Position numbers and translations under genes: made by a program. A stretch of DNA of 12,452 bases from Alphaproteobacteria bacterium. Lineage in GTDB: Bacteria; Pseudomonadota; Alphaproteobacteria; GCA-2731375. Within the stretch, counting starts at the first letter, position 1. Every line of letters begins with the position of its first letter. This document shows, piece by piece, positions 1 to 8,087 of the stretch. Under the pieces are notes generated by a model. It had not been told where the DNA came from. It saw only the letters and a program-made list of their open reading frames with translations, and searched no databases. The stretch lies in the NCBI GenBank assembly GCA_030746295.1, contig JASLMY010000147.1, positions 1 to 12,452 on the forward strand, written 5' to 3'.

Positions 1-293
1 TCGGCCAGGCGCTGCACGAGGGCGCGGTCTATGACGCCGCCGGGCAGCTTCTGAACGGCTCGTACATGGACTATTCGATGCCGCGAGCCGGCGATCTGCC
101 GTCCTACGACGTCGGCCTCAACCACACCGCCTGCCCGCACAATCCGCTGGGCGTCAAGGGCTGCGGCGAGGCCGGTGCCATCGCCGCCCCGGCGGCGGTG
201 ATGAACGCGGTCACCGACGCTCTCGGCGTCGCCAATATGGACATGCCTGCCTCGCCCGAGAAGGTCTGGCGCGCGGCCCAGGCGGCCGGGTAG
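1..293 (+). CDS. coxL: Molybdenum hydroxylase large subunit, CoxL/xanthine dehydrogenase family (3' end only)
   Basis: This is the last 96 codons (reading from base 3) of the molybdopterin-binding large subunit of a CO dehydrogenase/aldehyde oxidase/xanthine oxidase family enzyme; the rest lies upstream. The visible part carries the family's C-terminal signature: [12 protein letters not shown], then [15 protein letters not shown], in which the Glu of GCGEAG matches the conserved active-site glutamate next to the Mo atom. It ends in the usual A-P-A-A-V-M-N-A-V and [10 protein letters not shown] tail. The motif that separates form I CoxL (AYRCSFR) from form II (AYRGAGR) is not in the window. 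The GCGEAG version and the L-then-M gene order point to form II, so CO may not be the physiological substrate. The medium subunit follows 22 bp downstream. Confidence 0.88.
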   Translation, partial: GQALHEGAVYDAAGQLLNGSYMDYSMPRAGDLPSYDVGLNHTACPHNPLGVKGCGEAGAIAAPAAVMNAVTDALGVANMDMPASPEKVWRAAQAAG

Positions 294-304
294 GAAAAAG
301 GAAC

Positions 305-310
305 GGGAGG
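305..310 (+). promoter_or_regulatory. Ribosome binding site of the medium subunit gene
   Basis: GGGAGG lies 5 bases before the ATG at 316 and supports that start. Confidence 0.7.
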
Positions 311-315
311 CGACT

Positions 316-1113
316 ATGTACAACTTCAACTATCAACGGCCGTCCAGCCTCGCCGATGCCGCGGCCGCCCTCAAAAGCGCCGACGATGGGGCCATCATGG
401 CCGGCGGGCAGACCTTGCTGCCGACCTTGAAGCAGCGGCTGGCGAGCCCGTCCGACGTCATCGATATCGGCCGCATCGCCGAGCTCTCGGGCATCGGCGT
501 CGACGGTGGCACGGTCACCATCGGGGCGACGACCCGGCATGCCGAGGTCTGCGCCTCGGCCGACGTCCAGGGCGCCATCGCGGCGCTCGCCGCCTGCGCC
601 GGCCTGGTCGGCGATCCGCAGGTCCGCAACATGGGCACGCTCGGCGGCTCGATCGCCAACAACGACCCCGCGGCCGACTATCCGGCGGCGGTGTTGGGCC
701 TCGGTGCCACGATCCAAACGAGCAAGCGCGAGATCGGGGCGGACGACTTCTTCACCGGCCTCTTCGAAACGGCGCTCGACGAGGACGAGATCATCAAAGC
801 GGTCACGTTTCCCGTGCCGGAGAAGGCGGGCTATGCCAAGTTCCCGCAGCCGGCCTCTCGCTTCGCCATGGTCGGCGTCTTCGTCGCCCAAGGTTCGGGC
901 GGCGTCCGCGTGGCGGTGACCGGGGCGGGCCCGTGCGTCTTCCGGGCCAGCGACATGGAGGCAGCGCTCGGCGGCAACTTCGCTGCCTCGGCGTTGGACG
1001 GCATCCAGGTCTCGGCCGACGGTATGAACAGCGACATCCACGGCAGCGCCGAGTATCGGGCGCATCTGGTCGGCGTCATGGCCAAGCGCGCCGTCGACGT
1101 CGCCAACGGATAA
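316..1113 (+). CDS. coxM: FAD-binding medium subunit of CO dehydrogenase/xanthine dehydrogenase-type enzyme (CoxM)
   Basis: A 265-residue flavoprotein subunit that passes electrons from the Fe-S subunit to an acceptor within the cytoplasmic LMS heterotrimer. The two FAD pyrophosphate-binding motifs of the family are visible: AGGQTLLP at residues 29-36 (usually AGGHSLLP) and TLGGS at 108-112, followed by IANNDPAADYPAA. The C-terminal CODH flavoprotein domain occupies about residues 175-262. The length is normal for the family. The start is set by the GGGAGG ribosome site and by the usual start of the family (M-Y-N-F-N-Y-Q-R-P). The order L then M matches the S-L-M layout described for form II clusters, against M-S-L in form I. 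A strong intrinsic terminator follows about 70 bp downstream, so this is the last gene of the structural unit. Confidence 0.92.
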   Translation: MYNFNYQRPSSLADAAAALKSADDGAIMAGGQTLLPTLKQRLASPSDVIDIGRIAELSGIGVDGGTVTIGATTRHAEVCASADVQGAIAALAACAGLVGDPQVRNMGTLGGSIANNDPAADYPAAVLGLGATIQTSKREIGADDFFTGLFETALDEDEIIKAVTFPVPEKAGYAKFPQPASRFAMVGVFVAQGSGGVRVAVTGAGPCVFRASDMEAALGGNFAASALDGIQVSADGMNSDIHGSAEYRAHLVGVMAKRAVDVANG

Positions 1114-1133
1114 CAACAAGAAGAAACCAGCGC

Positions 1134-1156
1134 AGGGGTGGCACCAAGCCGCCCTT
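1134..1156 (+). other. Hairpin in the coxM-coxD gap
   Basis: A 9-bp imperfect stem (1134-1142 with 1148-1156, two G-U pairs) and a 5-base ACCAA loop. No T-tract follows. It sits upstream of the terminator hairpin and may stabilise the mRNA 3' end or form part of a leader structure. Function unproven. Confidence 0.35.
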
Positions 1157-1183
1157 GACGCAGGAGGAAACGCGGCACATTTC

Positions 1184-1213
1184 ACGGGGAGGTTCGCCTC
1201 CCCGTTTTTCTTT
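1184..1213 (+). terminator. Intrinsic terminator after coxM
   Basis: Perfect 9-bp stem: ACGGGGAGG (1184-1192) pairs with CCTCCCCGT (1197-1205) across a TTCG tetraloop. It is followed by a T-rich run (TTTTTCTTT, 1205-1213). This is a textbook rho-independent terminator with an extra-stable loop. It separates the structural genes from the maturation genes, which start 35 bp later at 1248. It could be a full stop or a read-through/attenuation point. Confidence 0.9.
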
Positions 1214-1247
1214 GCAAACCAGAGCTTAGGTCTTAGCTTAACTGCCC

Positions 1248-2192
1248 ATGACGCAAACCGAGCCCCGCACCCTGCCGACCGACCTGCCGGCCGACATCGA
1301 CACGACCCTCGACCTGCTGGGCCGGGGCGACTACGTCGCCGACCGCAGCCTGGCGACGACGCTCTATCTGGCGCTGGCCATGGGCCGGCCGCTCTTCCTC
1401 GAGGGCGAGGCCGGCGTCGGCAAGACCGAGATCGCCAAGGTGCTGGCGGAGACGCTGGACCGCCGCCTCGTCCGCCTGCAGTGCTACGAGGGCCTTGACG
1501 TCGCCTCCGCGGTGTACGAGTGGAACTACTCCCGCCAGATGATCGAGATCCGCCTGGCCGAGGCCACGGGCGGGGTCGACCGGGGCAAGCTCGGCGAGGA
1601 CGTCTTCAACGAGGACTTCCTCATCAAACGGCCGTTGTTGCAGGCGCTGGAAGGCGACGCGGCCGGCGCGCCGGTGCTGCTGATCGACGAGCTCGACCGC
1701 ACCGACGAGCCCTTCGAGGCCTACCTCCTGGAAGTGCTGGCCGACTATCAGATCACGATCCCCGAGATCGGCACCGTCGAGGCCGCCGAGCCGCCGATCG
1801 TCATCATAACCTCGAACCGGACCCGCGAGATCCACGACGCCCTGAAGCGGCGCTGCCTCTACCACTGGCTCGACTATCCCGACGCGGAGCGGGAACTGCG
1901 CATCCTGGAGACGAAGGTGCCGGGAGCCGATGCCCGCCTCGGCCGCCAGCTCGTCGCCTTCGTGCAGGAGCTGCGCCGCCAAGATCTCTTCAAGCTGCCC
2001 GGCATCGCCGAGACCATCGATTGGGCGACGGCGATCTCCTACCTCGACAAGCTGGTCCTCGATCCCGAGACCGTCGACAATACCTTGGGCGTATTGCTCA
2101 AGTACCAGGACGACATCCAGAAGATCCAAGGCAGCGAGGCGGCCCGCATCCTGGAGCAGGTCAACCGCGAGCTCGCCAGCGAGAGCGGATGA
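1248..2192 (+). CDS. coxD: MoxR-family AAA+ ATPase, CoxD-like maturation factor
   Basis: A 314-residue AAA+ ATPase of the MoxR group. The Walker A motif GEAGVGKT is at residues 53-60, Walker B VLLIDELD at 143-150, the sensor-1 region IITSN at 186-190, and paired arginines follow at 201-202 in HDALKRRCLYHWLDYP. In Oligotropha carboxidovorans, CoxD is a membrane-associated chaperone-like ATPase needed to build the [CuSMoO2] centre of CODH after Mo cofactor insertion. A comparable remodelling role is inferred here; a Cu centre may not apply if the enzyme is form II. The start is the first ATG in frame. It has no clear Shine-Dalgarno sequence, so the transcript may be leaderless or weakly translated, but the next in-frame ATG (1380) would leave only eight residues before Walker A. 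The stop overlaps the coxE start (ATGA), giving the common MoxR-VWA pair. Confidence 0.92.
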   Translation: MTQTEPRTLPTDLPADIDTTLDLLGRGDYVADRSLATTLYLALAMGRPLFLEGEAGVGKTEIAKVLAETLDRRLVRLQCYEGLDVASAVYEWNYSRQMIEIRLAEATGGVDRGKLGEDVFNEDFLIKRPLLQALEGDAAGAPVLLIDELDRTDEPFEAYLLEVLADYQITIPEIGTVEAAEPPIVIITSNRTREIHDALKRRCLYHWLDYPDAERELRILETKVPGADARLGRQLVAFVQELRRQDLFKLPGIAETIDWATAISYLDKLVLDPETVDNTLGVLLKYQDDIQKIQGSEAARILEQVNRELASESG

Positions 2193-3433
2193 GCGAGCCC
2201 GATACCGAAGCGCCGAGCGACGAGGCAACGTCCGGCGGGCATCTGGCCGAAAACATCATGCACTTCGCCCGGGTGCTGCGGGCGGCCGGCCTGCCGGTCG
2301 GCCCCGGCAAGGTGCTGGAGGCGGTCCGGGCGGCGGAGACGGTCGGCCTGGAACGGCGGGACGACTTCTACTGGGCCCTCTTCAGCGTCTTCGTCAACCG
2401 TCAGGACCAGCGCGAGCTCTACGATCAGGCCTTCCACGTCTTCTGGCGCAACCCGAAGATCCTGGAGCAGATGATGTCGATGCTGCTGCCTCGGGTCGAC
2501 GTCGAGCAGACGCCGGAAGAGCAAGCGCAGGAGGTCAACCGGCGCCTTACCGATGCCCTCTTCCCCGGCCGGGGCGAGGGCGAGAACGAGGACGCCCAAC
2601 AGGAGGTGGAGATCGACGCCAGCTTCACCTTCTCCGATGCCGAGCTGTTGCAAAAGATGGACTTCGAGGCGATGAGCGCGGTCGAGCTCGCCTCCGCCAA
2701 GGCCGCTATCGCGCGGCTCCGTCTGCCGATCGTCGACGTGCCGGTGCGCCGCATGCGCCCCAACCCGCGCGGCCGCCGGGTGGACATGCGGGCAACCCTT
2801 CGCGCCGCCCTGCGCTCGACCGGGACGATACCGTTGAAGCGACGCTCGCGCCGGCGCCGGCATCCGCCGCTGGTGGTGATCTGCGACATCTCCGGCTCGA
2901 TGAGCCGCTATTCCCGGATGTTCCTGCACTTCATGCACGCCATCACCAACGACCGCGACCGGGTCCAGACCTTCACCTTCGGCACCCGGCTCACCAACGT
3001 CACCCGCCATCTTCGTCACCGCGACGTCGACATCGCCCTCTCCAAGGTCGGCGAGGCGGCCGAAGACTGGTCGGGCGGCACCCGCATCGGCGCCTGCCTG
3101 AAGGAGTTCAATGCCGAGTGGTCGCGCCGGGTGCTGGGCCAGGGTGCCATCGTGCTGGTGATCTCCGATGGCCTCGACCGCGACGCCGGGGCCGGCATCG
3201 AGAAGGAGATGGAGCGGCTGCACAAGTCCTGCCGGCGCCTGATCTGGCTCAATCCGCTCTTGCGCTACGAGGGATTCCAACCAAAATCGAGAGGTGTCAG
3301 GGCGATGCTGCCGCATGTCGACGACTTTCGCACGGTGCACAACCTCGAAAGCCTGGGCGACCTGACCGCAGCCCTCAGCCACCCGGCGCCCCGGCACGAG
3401 GAAGCCTATCTCTCGTTCAAGGAGGCGGTCTGA
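2189..3433 (+). CDS. coxE: VWA domain protein, CoxE-like partner of the MoxR ATPase
   Basis: A 414-residue CoxE-family protein with a C-terminal von Willebrand A domain. The metal-ion adhesion site is complete: DISGSMS (D233, S235, S237), the threonine in SGGTRIG (T298) and the aspartate in ISDGLD (D327). The N-terminal half (about 20-125) is the helical CoxE region, and a strongly basic stretch (RRSRRRRH, about 218-225) precedes the VWA fold. MoxR-VWA pairs act as a chaperone and substrate-recognition unit, and in CODH clusters CoxD and CoxE work together in active-site assembly. The ATG at 2189 overlaps the coxD stop by 4 bases, which suggests translational coupling. Longer in-frame reading upstream is only open frame through coxD and is not used. 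An AAGGAGG site near the end serves the next gene. Confidence 0.9.
   Translation: MSEPDTEAPSDEATSGGHLAENIMHFARVLRAAGLPVGPGKVLEAVRAAETVGLERRDDFYWALFSVFVNRQDQRELYDQAFHVFWRNPKILEQMMSMLLPRVDVEQTPEEQAQEVNRRLTDALFPGRGEGENEDAQQEVEIDASFTFSDAELLQKMDFEAMSAVELASAKAAIARLRLPIVDVPVRRMRPNPRGRRVDMRATLRAALRSTGTIPLKRRSRRRRHPPLVVICDISGSMSRYSRMFLHFMHAITNDRDRVQTFTFGTRLTNVTRHLRHRDVDIALSKVGEAAEDWSGGTRIGACLKEFNAEWSRRVLGQGAIVLVISDGLDRDAGAGIEKEMERLHKSCRRLIWLNPLLRYEGFQPKSRGVRAMLPHVDDFRTVHNLESLGDLTAALSHPAPRHEEAYLSFKEAV
3419..3425 (+). promoter_or_regulatory. Strong ribosome binding site for the CoxF-like gene
   Basis: AAGGAGG lies inside the last codons of coxE, 7 bases before the ATG at 3433. It is the best Shine-Dalgarno match in the operon and fixes the start of the next gene. 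Confidence 0.8.
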
Positions 3434-3756
3434 TGCTGGTCGATCACGAGAAGGTCTTGGAACAAGCGGCCGATTGGCGGAGCGGCGGCAAGGACGTGGC
3501 GCTGGCCACGGTGGTCAGCACCTGGGGCTCGTCGCCCCGGCCCGTTGGCAGCCAGTTGGCGATCGACGGCGAGGGCAACTTCATCGGCTCGGTCTCGGGC
3601 GGCTGCATCGAGGGCGCTGTGGTGCACGACGCGCTTCTGACCATCGACGATGGTGAGCCGCGCCTCCTCTCCTTCGGCGTCACCGACGAGATGGCCTGGG
3701 AAGTCGGCCTCGCCTGCGGCGGCAAGGTCGAGGTCTTCGTAGAGCGGTTGGAATGA
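3433..3756 (+). CDS. coxF: XdhC/CoxI N-terminal domain protein (CoxF-like)
   Basis: A short protein (107 residues) that consists only of the N-terminal domain of the XdhC/CoxI family. Motifs seen are TWGSSPRPVGS at 30-40, GSVSGGCIEGAVV at 52-64 and GLACGGKVEVFVE at 92-104. XdhC proteins bind the Mo cofactor, protect it, help with sulfuration and hand it to the apo-enzyme. In many bacteria this domain is joined to a Rossmann domain in one chain of about 250-330 residues; here the Rossmann part is the next gene. Because the next gene starts inside this stop codon (ATGA) and both ends are clean, this is a two-gene arrangement rather than a frameshift. The start overlaps the coxE stop by one base (TGATG). 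Confidence 0.88.
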   Translation: MLVDHEKVLEQAADWRSGGKDVALATVVSTWGSSPRPVGSQLAIDGEGNFIGSVSGGCIEGAVVHDALLTIDDGEPRLLSFGVTDEMAWEVGLACGGKVEVFVERLE

Positions 3757-4435
3757 AAACCGAGACATTGCGGCAACTGCTGGCCGACCGGGAGGCGAAG
3801 CGCCCGGTGGTGCTGGCGACCAACCTGGAAAGCGGCGAAGCTCGCCTCCTCTATCCGGGCGCGGACGGCGACGACGCCCTGGCCGAGGCGGCGACCCAGG
3901 CGGCGCTCGGCGACCGCGGACGCGTCGTCGAGACCGAGGCCGGCCGGGTCTTCCTCAACGTCTTCAACCCGCCCTTGCGGATGATCATCGTCGGCGCCGT
4001 GCACATCGCCCAGCCACTGACGCGGATGGCAGCGCTTTCGGGCTACGACGTCACCGTGATCGACCCGCGCCGCTCATTCGCGAGCGAAGACCGCTTTCCG
4101 GGCGTCAGCCTCTCCGACGAATGGCCAGACGACGCCATGGCCGAGCTGGCGCCCGACCGGCGCACCGCCGTCGTCACGCTGACCCACGACCCCAAGCTCG
4201 ACGACCCGGCTTTGGGCGTGGCGATCCGCTCGGAAGCCTTCTATGTCGGCGCATTGGGCTCGACCCGGACGCACGCCAAGCGGCTGGAGCGGCTCAGCGA
4301 AGAAGGCTTCGGCGAGGCCGAGATGGCGCGCATCAACGGCCCCATCGGCCTCGATATCGGTGCCAAGTCGCCGGCCGAGATCGCGGTCTCGATCATGGCC
4401 GAGGTGACGGCCGCACTCCGGAACGGGGCGGCCTG

Positions 4436-4436
<1 letters not shown>
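3753..4436 (+). CDS. XdhC family protein with C-terminal Rossmann domain
   Basis: A 227-residue protein carrying the XdhC C-terminal Rossmann-fold domain. The nucleotide-binding turn is IIVGAVHIAQ (78-87; many relatives have GAGHVA). Then come VIDPRRSFA (102-110), LTHDPKLDDPAL (143-154), FYVGALGSTRTHAKR (163-177) and the signature GPIGLDIGAKSPAEIA (196-211). The first 75 or so residues form a separate small domain of unknown role that I recall from other alphaproteobacterial split XdhC proteins. It probably works with the preceding N-domain protein to load Mo cofactor into the hydroxylase. It starts within the stop of the upstream gene (ATGA) and ends overlapping the next start (TGATG), so the group is likely translated in a coupled way. 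Confidence 0.9.
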
Positions 4437-6061
<1,625 letters not shown>

Positions 6062-6088
6062 GGGTCGTCTGCGGGTCCGCGGCGCCGT

Positions 6089-6898
6089 TCAGCTTCCGAG
6101 AAATCGCTTCAGGAAGTCGAGCTCGATCCTGGTGACGCCGTGTTCCTCCAGGTCGTTGTGACGGGCGGAGGGCGGGAAGATGCCCTCCTTGGGCTCGCCC
6201 GCGGCCTCGAAGAGGCGGCGCCCCAGCGCCACCGGTACGACCTCGTCGCGCTCGCCGTGGACGACCAGCAGCGGTGCGGAGACCCGATCGATTCGCGACA
6301 GGGAATCGAATGGGTCCTTGATCAGCAACTTCACCGGCAGGATCGGATAGGCCCGCTGGCCCACATCGCCGGCCGAGGTGAAGGGCGCCTCCAGCATCAA
6401 GGCGCCGACCTCGTGCTCGGTGGCGAGGTAGACGGCAACGCCGCTGCCGAGGGATTCGCCGATGACGGCGATGCGTCCGGGGGCGGCACCCTGCTCGCGC
6501 ACGAAGGCATAGGCGGCGCGGGCATCGGCGAAGAGCCCGGCCTCGGTCGGCTTGCCGGGGTTGCCGCCATAGCCGCGATAGCTCACCAGCAGCAGGCCGT
6601 GGCCGGCCGCGGTAAAGGCGCGGGTCTTGCCGGCCCGATAGCCGATATGGCCGCCGTTGCCGTGAAAGTAGACGACGGTGATGCCACCCGCCTCCGCCGG
6701 TGGCTTGTACCACGAGGCGAGCTCGAGGCCGTCGTCGGTCTCGAGCCGGATCACCTCCAGCTCCGGCACCCCGTTCGCCGCCGGCGTGCCCAGGTCCTGG
6801 CTCGGGAAGTACATCAGCGAGCGTTGTAGGAAATACATGCCGCCAAGGACGCCGGCATAGACGCCGAGCACCAGCAGGCCGACCTTGAGAACGATCAT
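6089..6898 (-). CDS. Membrane-anchored alpha/beta hydrolase (BEM46/ABHD13-like)
   Basis: A 269-residue alpha/beta hydrolase with an N-terminal hydrophobic segment (about residues 3-24) that should act as a membrane anchor or uncleaved signal. The catalytic triad can be read: Ser149 in the nucleophile elbow GESLGS (147-152), Asp218 in HGERDEVVP, and His247 in SARHNDLEEHG. An oxyanion-type loop HGNGGHIG is at 79-86, and SYRGYGGNPGKPTE follows at 106-119. This matches the BEM46/ABHD13-like group of serine hydrolases (esterase or thioesterase; substrate unknown). It is the last gene of the minus-strand operon, 32 bp after the crotonase stop. The start is the first ATG, which gives the usual anchor; a weak GAGG lies upstream. 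Confidence 0.87.
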   Translation of the reverse strand: MIVLKVGLLVLGVYAGVLGGMYFLQRSLMYFPSQDLGTPAANGVPELEVIRLETDDGLELASWYKPPAEAGGITVVYFHGNGGHIGYRAGKTRAFTAAGHGLLLVSYRGYGGNPGKPTEAGLFADARAAYAFVREQGAAPGRIAVIGESLGSGVAVYLATEHEVGALMLEAPFTSAGDVGQRAYPILPVKLLIKDPFDSLSRIDRVSAPLLVVHGERDEVVPVALGRRLFEAAGEPKEGIFPPSARHNDLEEHGVTRIELDFLKRFLGS

Positions 6899-6930
6899 TC
6901 GGTGCGAGCCTCGTTGTTCGCTCGGGCCAT

Positions 6931-7737
6931 CTAACTCCCGCCGACCCGGCGGATGTCGAGGCCGTCCCGGTTCATCGCCCCCATCCGCTCGATCGCCGCG
7001 TCGGAAATCAAGAGATCGAGGAAGAGGGTTCGCTCGATGGCCAGCGCCTCGGCCAACGGCAAGGCCGATTCCCGGCGCACCAGGCGCTTGATGTGAGCGA
7101 CGGCGGCGGCTGGCTTAGCGGTGATCTCCGCCGCCACGGCCATGGCGCGGGCGAGCGCCCCCTCCTCCGCCAGCTCGTGCACCAGGCCGAGGGCGAGCGC
7201 TTCCTCCGGCGTCACCGTGCGGCCGCGCAGGATCAGCTCCAGCGCCCGTGCCGCGCCGACGAGGCGGGCCAGTCGCTGGGTGCCGCCAGCGCCGGGCAAC
7301 AAGCCGATCTTGATTTCGGGCAGGCCGAAGGCGTGATCGCCCGGCTGGGCGATGCGCAAATCGCAGGCCAGTGCCAGCTCGAAGCCGCCGCCCATGGCGG
7401 TGCCGTTCAGGGCCGCGATGACGGGCTTCGCCATCCCGGCCAGGCGGTCGAGCAGCCGGTCGACGTCGCGCGGCTTGACGAGACGGGCCTCGTCGACGAC
7501 GAAGCTCTTGTCGCGCAAGGCAAGTGCGGTTTCCTCCAGCTCGCCGACGTCGTAATGGCGGATGAAGACGCCCGTCTCGGCGCCGGCGAGGACGATCGCG
7601 CGCACTGCCTCGTCGTCTTCCAACGCGGCCACAGCAGCATCGAGCTCCGCGACCGTCGTTCGGGTCATGAAACCGCCCGGCGGCGACATCAGGCAGAGGG
7701 CGACCGCACCGTCGTGTCGAACCTCGATCTCGCTCAT
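6931..7737 (-). CDS. Enoyl-CoA hydratase/isomerase (crotonase) family protein
   Basis: A 268-residue crotonase-fold protein. Both glutamates used by true enoyl-CoA hydratases are in place: E120 in MGGGFELALACD and E141 in GLPEIKIGLLPGAGGTQRL. The first oxyanion-hole motif is unusual: the common SAGADIKE loop is replaced by GVFIRHYDVGEL (57-68). Hydration of a trans-2-enoyl-CoA is likely, but substrate preference or even reaction may differ. The start is the ATG at 7737, preceded by AGGGAAG at 7752-7746 (8-base spacing). The frame stays open upstream to 7875, but that part has no family similarity and overlaps the upstream gene. The start overlaps the stop of the small membrane protein by 4 bases (ATGA), and the hydrolase gene follows. 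Confidence 0.88.
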   Translation of the reverse strand: MSEIEVRHDGAVALCLMSPPGGFMTRTTVAELDAAVAALEDDEAVRAIVLAGAETGVFIRHYDVGELEETALALRDKSFVVDEARLVKPRDVDRLLDRLAGMAKPVIAALNGTAMGGGFELALACDLRIAQPGDHAFGLPEIKIGLLPGAGGTQRLARLVGAARALELILRGRTVTPEEALALGLVHELAEEGALARAMAVAAEITAKPAAAVAHIKRLVRRESALPLAEALAIERTLFLDLLISDAAIERMGAMNRDGLDIRRVGGS

Positions 7738-8009
7738 CGGCTCTGCTTCCCTTTGGCGGCCGGTCGGCGCCCCTTCAGGCGTTTTACACCGAAGCGGATG
7801 AGCACGATCGGCAACACGACGATGGCGCCCAAGAGGATCCATTCGATCACCTGGCCGACGTTCGTCCGCACCCAATCGACGGAGTAGTGCATCGCCTGTC
7901 CCATCGAGCGGAAGACGTCTATGGCGTTGAAGTCGATCCAGCTCAACACCATGCCGACCAGCAGGCAGGCGAGCAGGATCTTGAGCACGGTTTTGACTTT
8001 AAGGCTCAT
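7734..8009 (-). CDS. Small two-TM membrane protein, DUF6460-like
   Basis: A 91-residue protein with two hydrophobic helices (about residues 8-24 and 54-73) and a strongly basic C-terminus (KRLKGRRPAAKGK), which suggests a cytoplasmic tail by the positive-inside rule. The pattern LLVGMVLSW..., a central DVF..G segment and LLGAIVVLPIVLIRF resembles the alphaproteobacterial DUF6460 family, whose function is unknown; this assignment is from memory and moderately sure. The ATG at 8009 is chosen over the GTG at 8012 because GGAG (8018-8015) is 5 bases from the ATG but only 2 from the GTG. It is coupled to the crotonase gene by a 4-base overlap. Confidence 0.72.
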   Translation of the reverse strand: MSLKVKTVLKILLACLLVGMVLSWIDFNAIDVFRSMGQAMHYSVDWVRTNVGQVIEWILLGAIVVLPIVLIRFGVKRLKGRRPAAKGKQSR

Positions 8010-8050
8010 CACATCTCCGGCCCCGGCGAATCGGCCCTAACGATGACACA

Positions 8051-8066
8051 AAGCGCGGGCGCGCTT
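8051..8066 (-). terminator. Possible weak terminator hairpin after the ligase gene
   Basis: A perfect 7-bp palindromic stem (AAGCGCG/CGCGCTT, 2-base loop) lies 21 bp past the ligase stop on the minus strand. The tail there reads TTTGTGT, too poor in T for a confident terminator. It may reduce rather than stop transcription into the small membrane protein gene. Confidence 0.3.
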
Positions 8067-8087
8067 AAGCCTGAGGCGGTCCGGGGC

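Noticed and set aside
1162..1167. AGGAGG in the coxM-coxD gap as a ribosome site for a small gene
   Set aside because: No ATG, GTG or TTG follows at 4-14 bases; the terminator hairpin comes instead.
2039..3397. A 452-codon minus-strand open frame opposite coxE
   Set aside because: It is a shadow of coxE, which has a complete MIDAS motif and coupled start and stop; the antisense product resembles nothing.
6062..6088. Bidirectional terminator between the convergent genes
   Set aside because: Only a 4-bp GCGG/CCGC stem is possible in these 27 bases and there is no T-run on either strand.
7738..7875. A 46-codon N-terminal extension of the crotonase
   Set aside because: It overlaps the DUF6460-like gene, is Arg/Pro-rich and has no crotonase similarity; the ATG at 7737 has AGGGAAG before it.
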